Positions 34,692 through 43,862 of a stretch of 64,000 nt of DNA are shown one piece after another; position 1 is the stretch's first letter, and each line of letters starts with the position of its first letter. A program made the translations under genes and the position numbers. Where the stretch lies: the NCBI RefSeq assembly GCF_014202905.1, contig NZ_JACHHY010000006.1, positions 1 through 64,000 of the forward strand, read 5' to 3'. The DNA is from Chitinivorax tropicus. Lineage in GTDB: Bacteria; Pseudomonadota; Gammaproteobacteria; Burkholderiales; SCOH01. The notes under the pieces are model-generated. The model saw only the letters and a program-made list of their open reading frames with translations. It did not search any database and had not been told where the DNA came from.

Positions 34692-35552
34692 ATGAGCCGC
34701 CTGCCCGGCCCGCATGGTCAATACGAATTCCGCCTGAATCAAGTCCTCAACTATGTCGATGCCCACCTTGCAGAGGATCTGAGCCTCGAACGATTGGCTG
34801 AACAAGCCTATTTTTCACGGTTCCATTTTCTGAGATTGTTTCATGACTGGTTTGGCGAATCACCGTATGCCTACGTCCGCCGCCGTAGACTGGAGGCAGG
34901 CGCATCACGGCTGAAGTATTCGGCAGACCATATCGGCGTGATTGCCAACGACTGTGGGTTCGAGTCCGCTGATGGCTTCTCTCGTGCATTCCGCCAATAT
35001 TTTGGGGTGGCACCCACACGCTGGCGAAAAAAAAATAATGTCATGACAGAGGCCGCAGCCATTGATGAAGAAACCCGCTGGCCAGTCAAGATCGTCCACC
35101 TGCCCACCAAACGAGTCGCCTACACCCGCCATATCGGCACCTATGGCGAGCCTGTAATGGCGCAATGGCAGCAGCTCGAAAGCTGGATCGAAACCAATGG
35201 GCTGTCCGGTATGACCCGCTATGGCATGTGGCTGGACGATCCCACTTTCACACCACCAGCAAAGTGCCGCTACGATGTATGCGTCGAACTGCCAGATGAC
35301 TTCTGTCCCCCGCCCCGCACACCACTGAAGACCATTGCCGATGGCACCTATGCCATCCTGCGCTATCAGGGGCCGCCCGGCGATAGCAATCGGGCTTGGC
35401 TATGGCTATTGCACTATGGGTTGCCTGACGGTCGTTATAAAGTGGCCCCCAAGCCAGGATTTGAGCGATATGGCGCAGATCTGCCCGCGCCCGATATCGT
35501 CGCCCAGGATTGCGAGCTGTGTTTGCCGCTGCTGCTGCAGACCACTTCGTAG
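34692..35552 (+). CDS. AraC-family regulator with GyrI-like domain
   Basis: 286 aa. N-terminal double helix-turn-helix (about 10-110; RLAEQAYFSRFHFLRLFHDW and IANDCGFESADGFSRAFRQY), then a GyrI-like effector domain (about 125-286; VAYTRHIGTYGE, YDVCVELPDDF, LCLPLLL). It resembles the AraC protein at 14253 in plan but the two are not near-identical. GGAGGA 9 nt upstream supports the ATG at 34692. Monocistronic; the target is unknown. Confidence 0.9.
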   Translation: MSRLPGPHGQYEFRLNQVLNYVDAHLAEDLSLERLAEQAYFSRFHFLRLFHDWFGESPYAYVRRRRLEAGASRLKYSADHIGVIANDCGFESADGFSRAFRQYFGVAPTRWRKKNNVMTEAAAIDEETRWPVKIVHLPTKRVAYTRHIGTYGEPVMAQWQQLESWIETNGLSGMTRYGMWLDDPTFTPPAKCRYDVCVELPDDFCPPPRTPLKTIADGTYAILRYQGPPGDSNRAWLWLLHYGLPDGRYKVAPKPGFERYGADLPAPDIVAQDCELCLPLLLQTTS

Positions 35553-36047
35553 GCAGGGTCGAGGGGCGGCGTGGCCACAGGGCCTGTCAGGGAAAATCGG
35601 AGGTTGGTGCTTTTTGCAGCTCACTGGCTTATGGCGGCCTTGCTCTCCCCGCCACAATGGCAGGTAATTTATCAGAACGAGCGAATGCACCGCTTTACCT
35701 GGATGAAGCGCCTTACTCGAACACCGCGCCATTTCAACGCGGATTTTCGCCTTATCTGGTATACAGGGCAGCGCATGGGTTTCCATGTTGCCGCTGATTG
35801 GCCATATCCTCTCGCCCAGGATTTCTCCTGGGATTCGATGATTGGCTCGGCACAGGGGGTATAATGGCAGCCATCTCAACCGGTGGTCTGATCATGTCAC
35901 GACTCTTGATCCGTAAAGCCAGCCCCGAGGGGCGAGTCAAGTCTGGGCGATCCGCCGGAGCGGCGTCGGCACCTGCCACGCCTTTACCGCCATCACCCCA
36001 GAACGACTTGGCCAAACCCACCGACACCAACCCGCCGCAGCAAGACA
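35553..36047. other. parC upstream region
   Basis: About 495 bp without a clear gene. TATAAT at 35860-35865 is a plausible -10 for parC, but no good -35 is visible. A plus-strand open frame from the ATG at 35894 to 36073 (59 codons, rich in Pro and Ser) overlaps the parC start; it matches nothing I know and I do not call it. Confidence 0.5.
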
Positions 36048-38465
36048 ATGAACGAAAACGACGAACTGACTGAAGACCTGTTTGATACCCCTGTTCTGGA
36101 CGAGGCCGAGGAGCCCATCTCTGAAGAAATGCCACTGGATGGTGACCAAGGTGGCAACCATGACGGCCCGCCCCCCGCGCTGACAGACTTCACTGAGGAT
36201 GCAGTGCCGCTGGGGCTGTATGCCGAACGCGCTTATCTGGAATATGCGGTGTCGGTGGTCAAAGGTCGTGCGCTGCCAGATGTATGTGATGGTCAGAAGC
36301 CCGTGCAACGGCGCATTCTGTATGCGATGCATGAAATGGGCCTGTCGCCCGCTGCCAAGCCAGTAAAATCGGCCCGCGTGGTCGGTGAGGTGTTGGGTAA
36401 ATATCACCCACATAGTGATGTATCCGCCTATGACGCCATGGTGCGTCTGGCGCAGGATTTCTCACTGCGCTACCCCTTGATCGACGGCCAGGGTAATTTT
36501 GGCTCGCGTGATGGCGACGGCGCAGCCGCCATGCGCTATACCGAGGCGCGACTGACCAAGCTGGCTGAGTTGCTGCTTTCGGAAATCGACCGTGGAACCG
36601 TTGATTTCATCCCTAACTATGATGGTGCGTTCGAAGAGCCCAAGCTACTGCCTGCACGGCTGCCGATGGTGTTGCTGAATGGCGCTTCTGGTATTGCGGT
36701 GGGGATGGCTACCGAGATTCCATCCCACAACCTGCGCGAGGTGGCAGACGCCGCTGTCGCACTGATCAAGAAGCCGGATCTGGCCACGGCTGACCTGCTG
36801 CAATACGTGCAAGGGCCGGATTTCCCGGGTGGTGGCCAGATCATTTCTGCTGCCAAGGATATTCAGGCCGCCTATGAAAATGGCCGGGGCTCACTGACTG
36901 TGCGGGCCCGCTGGAAGGTGGAGGACCTGGCGCGCGGGCAATGGCAGGTGGTGGTCACTGAATTGCCGCCCAACACCTCGTCGCAAAAGGTGCTGGAGGA
37001 AATTGAAGATTTGACCAACCCCAAGGTCAAAAAGGGCAAAAAGGCGCTGACACAAGATCAGATGCAGACCAAGCAGCTGCTATTGTCGCAGCTGGATACC
37101 GTGCGTGATGAATCAGGCAAGGATCAGGCCGTGCGGTTGGTGTTCGAGCCCAAGTCATCGCGGCAGAATCCAGACGAATTCATGAATCTGCTGTTGACGC
37201 ACACCAGCCTGGAGGGCAATTGCTCGATCAACATGGTGATGATCGGCATCGATGGGCGCCCGCAACAGAAATCACTGAAACAGGTGCTGAGCGAGTGGGT
37301 GGATTTCCGCTTCCAGACGGTCACCCGTCGCACGCAACATCGCCTGGGCGAGGTCGATAGCCGTATCCACATTCTGGAAGGCCGACTGATCGTCTACCTC
37401 AATATTGATGAGGTCATCCGCATCATCCGTAATGCGGACGACCCCAAAGCCGATCTGGTGGCCGCCTTCGGCCTGTCTGACCGGCAGGCTGAGGATATTC
37501 TGGAGATCCGCCTACGCCAGTTGGCCCGCCTTGAAGGCATCAAGATCGAGCAGGAGCTGGAAAAACTGCGTGGTGAAAAGGCTGAGCTGGAGCACCTGCT
37601 GGCAGACAGTGGTGCCATGCAGAAGCTCATCATCAGCGAAATCAAGGCCGATGCCAAAGCCTTTGGCGACGACCGCCGCACGCTGATTGAAACCACCGGA
37701 CGAGCCACCTTGGTGCAACAAGTGGTCGATGAGCCTTTGACCATCATTCTCTCGAAAAAGGGTTGGATACGCTCACGGACGGGCCACGGCCACGATCCGC
37801 AGAATTTCGGCTTCAAGGAAGGCGACGGCCTGTTTGCTGCGCTGGAATGTCGCTCGGTCGAGCAAGTCATTCTGTTCGGCAGCAATGGCCGGGTCTTTTC
37901 ATTGCTGGCCGGACAGATTCCTGGCGGTCGGGGCGATGGGGTGCCGATTGCGACGTTGATCGATCTGCCCCCTGGTGTCAAAGTGGTGCAGACCATTGCC
38001 GGTAAGGGCGAGCAGCGCTACCTGTTGGCCGCCAGCAATGGCTATGGCTTTACCACCAAGCTGGAAAGCCTCATCAGCCGGGTCAAGGCAGGCAAACAAT
38101 ACATCACCTTGGATGCGGGCGACACGTTGCTCCCACCTTTCCCATTCGATGATGATACGCCACCCTTCATCGCGGCTCTCTCCAAGACAGGTCGGCTGTT
38201 GCTGTTCACCCGTGACGAGATGAAAGAACTGGCGGGTGGCGGCAAGGGCGTCCAGATCATGAGCCTGGATGACCAGGACTGCCTACTCGATCTGGCCTTC
38301 ACCACTGGTCATGCGTTGAGTATCATCGGCAAAACCCCGCGCGGCAAGGACACCACTGAGAAATTCGACGCGCTGGAGCTGGCGCAATGCCAAAGCAAGC
38401 GAGGTCGTAAGGGCAAGGTATTGAGTCTGAGCTTTACTGCTGACGGGTTTGCTGGCGAGGGCTAG
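36048..38465 (+). CDS. parC: DNA topoisomerase IV subunit A
   Basis: 805 aa; with ParE it unlinks daughter chromosomes. An acidic N-terminal extension (about 1-45) precedes the winged-helix/tower core, where Y164 (AAMRYTEAR) forms the covalent DNA link, and a C-terminal beta-pinwheel (about 545-800). The quinolone-determining segment reads [13 protein letters not shown]: relative to E. coli ParC the glycine at 78 is Ser, S80 is Val (V125) and E84 is Asp (D129). The substitutions at 80 and 84 are at the classical resistance positions. It ends in a strong terminator. parE is not in the window. Confidence 0.96.
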   Translation: MNENDELTEDLFDTPVLDEAEEPISEEMPLDGDQGGNHDGPPPALTDFTEDAVPLGLYAERAYLEYAVSVVKGRALPDVCDGQKPVQRRILYAMHEMGLSPAAKPVKSARVVGEVLGKYHPHSDVSAYDAMVRLAQDFSLRYPLIDGQGNFGSRDGDGAAAMRYTEARLTKLAELLLSEIDRGTVDFIPNYDGAFEEPKLLPARLPMVLLNGASGIAVGMATEIPSHNLREVADAAVALIKKPDLATADLLQYVQGPDFPGGGQIISAAKDIQAAYENGRGSLTVRARWKVEDLARGQWQVVVTELPPNTSSQKVLEEIEDLTNPKVKKGKKALTQDQMQTKQLLLSQLDTVRDESGKDQAVRLVFEPKSSRQNPDEFMNLLLTHTSLEGNCSINMVMIGIDGRPQQKSLKQVLSEWVDFRFQTVTRRTQHRLGEVDSRIHILEGRLIVYLNIDEVIRIIRNADDPKADLVAAFGLSDRQAEDILEIRLRQLARLEGIKIEQELEKLRGEKAELEHLLADSGAMQKLIISEIKADAKAFGDDRRTLIETTGRATLVQQVVDEPLTIILSKKGWIRSRTGHGHDPQNFGFKEGDGLFAALECRSVEQVILFGSNGRVFSLLAGQIPGGRGDGVPIATLIDLPPGVKVVQTIAGKGEQRYLLAASNGYGFTTKLESLISRVKAGKQYITLDAGDTLLPPFPFDDDTPPFIAALSKTGRLLLFTRDEMKELAGGGKGVQIMSLDDQDCLLDLAFTTGHALSIIGKTPRGKDTTEKFDALELAQCQSKRGRKGKVLSLSFTADGFAGEG

Positions 38466-38501
38466 ATTGGCCAGGTCACAACGGCAGATACAGGTGTGTC
38501 A

Positions 38502-38527
38502 ACGGGCCGATCAGGCCCGTTTTTTTT
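38502..38527. terminator. Rho-independent terminator after parC
   Basis: ACGGGCC (38502-38508), loop GATCA, GGCCCGT (38514-38520), then eight T. It ends 10 bp before the convergent msrP stop. Confidence 0.9.
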
Positions 38528-38537
38528 GGATCGGCGC

Positions 38538-39464
38538 TTAAAAGAACTTCCTCAAATCCATCCCGGTATACATTGATGCAACCTGGTCTGCATAACCATT
38601 GAACATCAATGTCTTGCGCTTGAAGAAGTCGCCAATACGGCGCTCGGTGGCTTGGCTCCAGCGTGGGTGGTCAACTTGTGGGTTGACGTTGGAGTAAAAG
38701 CCATACTCGCTGGGAATGGCGGCCATCCAGCTACTGGTGGGTTGTTTCTCCACCAGCCGGATGCGGACGATGGATTTTGCGCTTTTGAAGCCATATTTCC
38801 AGGGCACGGCAATGCGCACAGGGGCGCCGTTCTGATTGGGCAGCAGCTCACCGTACAGACCCAGTGTGAGCAAGGTCAGCGGATGCATGGCTTCGTCGAT
38901 CCGCAGTCCTTCGGTATAGGGCCAGTCCAACGTGGCGCTGCGCTGCCCCGGCATCTGCTCTGGGCGTTTCAGCGTGGTGAATTCAACGTATTTGCCCTTG
39001 CTGGTGGGCTCGACCCGCTTCAGGATCTCTGAAAGTGAGTAGCCGACCCAAGGAATGACCATCGACCAGCCTTCCACGCAACGTAACCGATAGATGCGTT
39101 CTTCGAGCGGGGCGAGTTTCATCAGCTCGTCCAGATCGAAGGTCTTGGGCTTCATGACCTCCCCCTCGACCCGGATCGTCCAGGGCCTGGTGACCAGCTT
39201 GCCTGCGTGGATGGCTGGGTCGCCTTTATCAGTGCCGAATTCATAAAAATTGTTGTAGCTGGTGATGTCTTGCCTGCTGTTGGGCTTGTCGGATATCGAC
39301 AGTTTGCTGGGGGCCGTCACCAACTTGGCGTGAGCCTGTTCGGCCAAGCCTGCCAACGCAAGCCCAGACACCCCCGCTACGGTCATGAATTGGCGTCGTG
39401 ACAGGTATAGCGCTTTGTCGGTGATCTCACTGGGCAGGATGTCAGTCGTGCGCCGGATCAACAT
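38538..39464 (-). CDS. msrP: Protein-methionine-sulfoxide reductase catalytic subunit MsrP
   Basis: 308 aa molybdenum-cofactor enzyme that repairs oxidised methionines in periplasmic proteins. A twin-arginine signal [11 protein letters not shown] sits near residue 21, and the Mo-binding Cys is C129 ([14 protein letters not shown]). The ATG at 39464 has AAGGAG upstream; the open frame to 39614 is not used. In most bacteria msrP is followed by msrQ, the haem membrane subunit; here the next thing downstream is the parC terminator, so msrQ must be elsewhere or absent. Confidence 0.95.
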   Translation of the reverse strand: MLIRRTTDILPSEITDKALYLSRRQFMTVAGVSGLALAGLAEQAHAKLVTAPSKLSISDKPNSRQDITSYNNFYEFGTDKGDPAIHAGKLVTRPWTIRVEGEVMKPKTFDLDELMKLAPLEERIYRLRCVEGWSMVIPWVGYSLSEILKRVEPTSKGKYVEFTTLKRPEQMPGQRSATLDWPYTEGLRIDEAMHPLTLLTLGLYGELLPNQNGAPVRIAVPWKYGFKSAKSIVRIRLVEKQPTSSWMAAIPSEYGFYSNVNPQVDHPRWSQATERRIGDFFKRKTLMFNGYADQVASMYTGMDLRKFF

Positions 39465-40127
39465 GTTGGGTTCTCCTTGAGATCGGGTGTCATGTGGGTA
39501 TTGAAGCTCGGAATGGCAGTTAGTCGGCCTGCCATGCCAATCCTTACAATATCCGATCATGACTGTGCCCAATATGGCCTTTGACCAGTTGAACGCATCA
39601 AAAATCCTGAACACCCATGGGCTGGGTTGTAAAGGCCGGTGCCGAAAGCTTGAAAGGTCAATTCAGTTTAGTGGCAAAGATGATACGTCGCTTGGGGGGA
39701 GGGTGGGTATTGGTCATGACGTCATAACCACGGCACTGGATATGCGATCGCGAGCTGACAAGCGCTTTACAGTGCATGGGATAGGCACCACGTCGCTCAA
39801 AAGTGGGGGAGTGAAATGGCCCGACCACAGATGGCCAATGTGGGACTGGGGCAGGTCAGATTGTGGCAGGTGGACAATACAGCGAACAGTGATGTCTCGC
39901 GGAAAGGGGGAGTGGCTGGCTGACTGGGTGGCGCTACGATGCTGCCTTGTCTGTCGGCATAGGCCACTGCTTCAATCAACTTTGGGTGAGTCAGACAGGT
40001 TTGCGTGATCTGCATTTCACCTAGGCCAGCCAGCAGACAATCCAGCCCGCATCAATGTTGTGCGGATGGCCCAGCAACGCGATGGATGCTGGCGGGTGAG
40101 CATCCGGTCATTGCTAGGGCAGCGTGA
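39465..40127. other. Long intergenic region
   Basis: About 660 bp between msrP and prfA. It holds a near-perfect 20-bp palindrome, TGGTCATGACGTCATAACCA at 39711-39730, with a perfect 10-bp core and one mismatched pair. An open frame on the plus strand (39559-40008) has no recognisable motif and is not called. Confidence 0.5.
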
Positions 40128-41207
40128 TTAATCTTCACCCATTGCGGCGAGCTGTTCGGCCTGATGCTCGCTGAGCAGTGCCTGGGTCAGCTCGAACAGG
40201 TCGCCATCCATGATCGAGTCCAGCTTATAGAGTGTCAGATTGATGCGGTGATCGGTCATGCGGCCTTGCGGGAAGTTGTAAGTGCGGATTCGTTCCGAGC
40301 GATCACCGGACCCCACCAGACTCTTGCGTGTCGCGGCCTCTTTGGCCTGGCGTTCACGTAGCTCCTTGTCTTTGATGCGGGCCGCCAGCACGGACAATGC
40401 ACGTGCTTTGTTTTTATGCTGCGAGCGGTCGTCCTGGCATTCCACCACGATGCCGGTTGGCAAGTGGGTGATGCGCACGGCGGAATCTGTCTTGTTGATG
40501 TGCTGACCACCTGCGCCACTGGCGCGGAAAGTATCCACCCGGATGTCTTCGCTGCGGATTTCCACCTCGGCCATTTCATCCGCCTCCGGCATGACCGCTA
40601 CGGTGCAGGCTGAGGTGTGGATGCGGCCTTGTGTCTCGGTGGCAGGCACCCGCTGCACACGATGCCCGCCGCTTTCGAATTTCAGTTTGGAATAGGCACC
40701 AAAACCCACGACGCGGGCGATGACTTCCTTGTACCCGCCCAGATCGGATTCGCTCGCGGAGATGATCTCGACCTGCCAGCGATTTCGTTCGGCAAAGCGG
40801 GTATACATGCGGAACAGGTCTGCCGAGAACAAAGCGGATTCATCGCCACCGGTTCCAGCGCGGATTTCCAGAAAGATGTTGCGTTCATCGTTCGGGTCGC
40901 GCGGCAAGAGCAGCATTTGCAATTCACGATCCAGCTGCGCCAGCTTGGTTTGATTGTCTTCAATCTCCGCTTCTGCAAACGCCTTCATGTCCGGGTCATC
41001 AAGCAACTCTTTGGCTGTCTCGATATCGGCCTGGCATTGCTGGAAGGCGTGATACAGCTCGACCACGGGCGTGATCTCGGCATGCTCACGATTCAGCTTG
41101 CGATATTGATCCATATCGCGAGTGGCTTCTTCACTGGCAAGCAGCAGATTGACCTCATCCAGGCGGTCGGCTAATTGGGCTAATTTGGCAGCAATACTGG
41201 GTTTCAT
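40128..41207 (-). CDS. prfA: Peptide chain release factor 1
   Basis: 359 aa, reads UAG and UAA stop codons and hydrolyses peptidyl-tRNA. The GGQ motif at 233-235 enters the peptidyl-transferase centre, and the stop-codon reading PAT tripeptide is at 188-190 ([10 protein letters not shown]). The ATG at 41207 gives the standard N-terminus MKPSIAAKL; an upstream ATG at 41270 does not fit. It lies downstream of hemA, the usual order in many proteobacteria, but with an unusually wide 329-bp gap. Confidence 0.97.
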   Translation of the reverse strand: MKPSIAAKLAQLADRLDEVNLLLASEEATRDMDQYRKLNREHAEITPVVELYHAFQQCQADIETAKELLDDPDMKAFAEAEIEDNQTKLAQLDRELQMLLLPRDPNDERNIFLEIRAGTGGDESALFSADLFRMYTRFAERNRWQVEIISASESDLGGYKEVIARVVGFGAYSKLKFESGGHRVQRVPATETQGRIHTSACTVAVMPEADEMAEVEIRSEDIRVDTFRASGAGGQHINKTDSAVRITHLPTGIVVECQDDRSQHKNKARALSVLAARIKDKELRERQAKEAATRKSLVGSGDRSERIRTYNFPQGRMTDHRINLTLYKLDSIMDGDLFELTQALLSEHQAEQLAAMGED

Positions 41208-41536
41208 GGGTGTTCTTGAAGCTCTGGCAAGGGCGCGATTATGCACCGATTTTCCGCAGGGCGAAATCATCTAGTCACCAGGCTCGCCCGCAAGCGCAGT
41301 GCACGAGGGATTGCAATGAAGCGGGGCTTGTGTCAACTAAGGTTGGCTGAACCTGGTATGCGATGGGCCCTGCTGCGGTGTGGATCGGTTGACGACGTAT
41401 TGTGATCCAAGTGTGTCATGCTGACCTGTGAATGGGTGTGGGAGGCGCTGTGCGGCTATGGATCACAGGGGGCTATCAGACCTGCACAGTCAGGTGTGGC
41501 AAGTTGGGTGTGCCTTGCAGGCAAGGTGTGTTTGAC
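41208..41536. other. hemA-prfA intergenic region
   Basis: 329 bp, longer than the usual close hemA-prfA junction. A short hairpin-like repeat CCTTGC (41513-41518), AG, GCAAGG (41521-41526) lies 10 bp after the hemA stop, without a T-tract. I see no gene in it. Confidence 0.5.
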
Positions 41537-42784
41537 TCAATCGTGCACGCCGTAGATTCGGGTGATGAGCGCCAAAGTATCTTCACGCTCATTGGCTGCG
41601 GCCTTGCTGAGCGCTTGGGTGGGGGGATGGATCAATTTGTTGGTGAGCCCTTGGGACAAGGACTCCAAGACCATACAGGGATCTTCCCCTTTCTCCAGCA
41701 GCTTCAGTGCGCGTTCAACCTCCAGCCTGCGCAAGCGCTCAGCTTTATCGCGTAACGCACGGATCACCGGCACCACCTCACGGGTATTCAGCCAGGTCAT
41801 GAATTCCCCGACCTTGCTCTCGATGATGGTTTCTGCCTCGCTGACCGCCAACTGCCGTCGTTCGCGCCCCTCCTGTACTACACCCGCCAGATCGTCCACG
41901 GTGTACAGATACACGTCATTCATGTCACCGACTTCCGGCTCGACATCGCGTGGCACCGCCAGATCGACCATGAAAATCGGTTTGTGCTTACGCTGCTTGA
42001 TGGCCCGCTCAACCATGCCCTTGCCTAGAATCGGCAATGTCGAGGCCGTTGAGGTGACCACGATATCGTGGCCGGGCAACACCGCTGGCAACTCAGACAA
42101 CAAAACAGCTTTGGCACCGATACGGCTGGCCAGCGCTTCGCCACGCTCCAGTGTCCGGTTGGCAACAGTCATCGACTTGGGATGCTGTGCTGCAAAATAG
42201 GTCGCACACAGCTCGATCATTTCGCCCGCCCCAATGAACAGGACATTGGTCTGGGATACGCTTGGGAACAGACGTTCAGCCAGCCGCACACTGGCGGCAG
42301 CCATGGAGACGGAATTGGCGCCGATTTCGGTACGGGTGCGTACCTCTTTGGCAACCGAGAATGTGCGCTGGAAGAGGGTATTCAGCAGTTGGCCCATGGT
42401 GCCCGCCTGCTCGGCAACACGGACGGCGTCTTTCATCTGCCCGAGAATCTGAGCCTCGCCCAGTACCATTGAATCCAGGCCGGAGGCCACGCGGAACGCA
42501 TGTCTGACCGCTTCGCTTTCAGGCAGTCGATACAAATAAGGCTCGACCTTGCCGATCGGCAAGGCATGGTAGCCCGCCAGCCAATCCACCACGACACCCG
42601 GATCCTGAGTGTTGCAGTAGATCTCCGTGCGATTACAGGTGGACACGATGGCCGCCTCAGATACGCGTGGGCGGGCGATCAGATCTCGCAGTGCGAGGGC
42701 CACGCCCTCTGCAGGGAAAGCAACGCGCTCCCGCACAGACAAAGGCGCGGTCTGATGATTGAGGCCAAAAGCGAACAAATGCAT
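41537..42784 (-). CDS. hemA: Glutamyl-tRNA reductase
   Basis: 415 aa; reduces glutamyl-tRNA to glutamate-1-semialdehyde, the first committed step of the C5 route to haem. C50 in [10 protein letters not shown] is the thioester nucleophile, GAGEM marks the NADPH-binding domain (about 180-190) and a helical dimerisation domain follows (about 300-415). Start at 42784 gives [14 protein letters not shown], the family N-terminus; the longer frame to 42886 is not conserved. Confidence 0.96.
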   Translation of the reverse strand: MHLFAFGLNHQTAPLSVRERVAFPAEGVALALRDLIARPRVSEAAIVSTCNRTEIYCNTQDPGVVVDWLAGYHALPIGKVEPYLYRLPESEAVRHAFRVASGLDSMVLGEAQILGQMKDAVRVAEQAGTMGQLLNTLFQRTFSVAKEVRTRTEIGANSVSMAAASVRLAERLFPSVSQTNVLFIGAGEMIELCATYFAAQHPKSMTVANRTLERGEALASRIGAKAVLLSELPAVLPGHDIVVTSTASTLPILGKGMVERAIKQRKHKPIFMVDLAVPRDVEPEVGDMNDVYLYTVDDLAGVVQEGRERRQLAVSEAETIIESKVGEFMTWLNTREVVPVIRALRDKAERLRRLEVERALKLLEKGEDPCMVLESLSQGLTNKLIHPPTQALSKAAANEREDTLALITRIYGVHD

Positions 42785-43111
42785 GGGACGGCATCGGACA
42801 AGTCGATCATGTATTTTACCTGATGCTGTCACGATGCGCGGTGTGTTTTGCCAATTGATCATATTGACAACGCCACAGATAGACACGACGGAAACAGAGT
42901 CACCGATACAATGGGCTGGGTATGCCTTTATGATTCAATATGGCTATATATAAAAATGACTACGTTGCCGACCATGGATCAGGCAAAGGTCGGAACATGA
43001 TCAAAGGCCGTTCCGACTTATGTCGGAGCCAAATCATCCATATGGTGGACTACCAGAATATCGAATTAAGCGTTACCCTTAACACTAACGTAATAGCCAC
43101 TGGAAGCTACC
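42785..43111. other. hemA / response-regulator divergent region
   Basis: 327 bp holding the promoters of two divergent genes. AT-rich around 42930-42960 with TATATATAAAAA, and three related repeats at 42989-43027 in the leader of the response regulator. Confidence 0.55.
42989..43027 (+). repeat. Overlapping inverted repeats in the response-regulator leader
   Basis: Three elements: GTCGGAAC (42989-42996), GTTCCGAC (43010-43017) and GTCGGA (43022-43027). The middle one can pair fully with the first (8 bp, 13-nt loop) or with the third (6 bp, TTAT loop), so two hairpins exclude one another. They could also be three half-sites for a protein, about three helical turns from first to last. Confidence 0.5.
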
Positions 43112-43768
43112 ATGAAAATCCTGGTGATTGATGACCATCACCTTTTCCGGGAAGGCTTGCGCTACATGCTGCAGAGTCTCGACCAACAGGTGAGTGTGAC
43201 ACAGTGCGGAAGTGTTGAGGAAGCCGAGCAACTGGCGAGTGAGCGGCAGGATATCGACGTTATCTTGCTGGATATGCGGTTGCCCGGTAAATGCGAGATC
43301 GACGCCGTTGACGCAGTGCATATGGCTTATCCCGATGCACGACTGGTTGTCCTCTCAGGCGAAACCTCCCCTGATTTGGTGAACATGGCCATTGGCGCGG
43401 GTGCGATGGGGTACATCCCGAAAACGACCAGCCCGGATGTGATGTTGAGTGCGTTACGCTTGATCTTGGCGAACGGTATCTATCTGCCCGCAGACATTCT
43501 GCTTGCCGCCCGCGTCAGCCAGCCTGTTGCTGAAGTCATCGAGCATGAAGTAGATGAAAACTGCTCGTTGGATGAGTTATCCGACCGGCAACGTGAGGTG
43601 CTGCGCTTGTTGATCCATGGTGCGCCCAACAAACGCATTGCCACGGAACTGGATATCGGAGAAGCAACGGTCAAATCCCACCTGACTGCTGTATTCAAGG
43701 CGCTGGGTGCCCGGAATCGTACCGAAGCAGTCTATGCGGCAGCCCGAGCAGGTATCCGCTTCGAGTAG
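43112..43768 (+). CDS. NarL/LuxR-type response regulator
   Basis: 218 aa. Receiver domain (about 1-125) with acidic DD near the N-terminus, phospho-acceptor D54 (VILLDMRLPG) and K in IPKTT; LuxR helix-turn-helix (about 150-215; LSDRQREVLRLLIHGAPNKR, then ATVKSHLTAVFKALGARNRT). The hybrid kinase that ends 95 bp away on the opposite strand is its probable partner. The ATG at 43112 begins the receiver. Confidence 0.92.
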   Translation: MKILVIDDHHLFREGLRYMLQSLDQQVSVTQCGSVEEAEQLASERQDIDVILLDMRLPGKCEIDAVDAVHMAYPDARLVVLSGETSPDLVNMAIGAGAMGYIPKTTSPDVMLSALRLILANGIYLPADILLAARVSQPVAEVIEHEVDENCSLDELSDRQREVLRLLIHGAPNKRIATELDIGEATVKSHLTAVFKALGARNRTEAVYAAARAGIRFE

Positions 43769-43818
43769 GCGACCCCTGTAGTTGCAAGGCAGTGGTACTT
43801 GCAAGCAAACCCTTCACC

Positions 43819-43838
43819 ATGCCCCATTCGTGGGGCAT
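43819..43838. terminator. Probable shared terminator between convergent genes
   Basis: ATGCCCC (43819-43825), loop, GGGGCAT (43832-43838), between the ends of the response regulator and the hybrid kinase. The T-tract is weak. Confidence 0.5.
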
Positions 43839-43862
43839 TGTCATTTGTATCGCCTGCCTTGA

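Noticed and set aside
35894-36073. 59-codon Pro/Ser-rich frame before parC
   Set aside because: Overlaps the parC start, no homology that I recognise and no ribosome site.
39559-40008. 149-codon open frame in the msrP-prfA gap
   Set aside because: No recognisable motif, no good ribosome site and an unusual amino-acid mix; treated as noncoding.
43801-43850. A possible small RNA gene between convergent two-component genes
   Set aside because: The hairpin is explained as a shared terminator.
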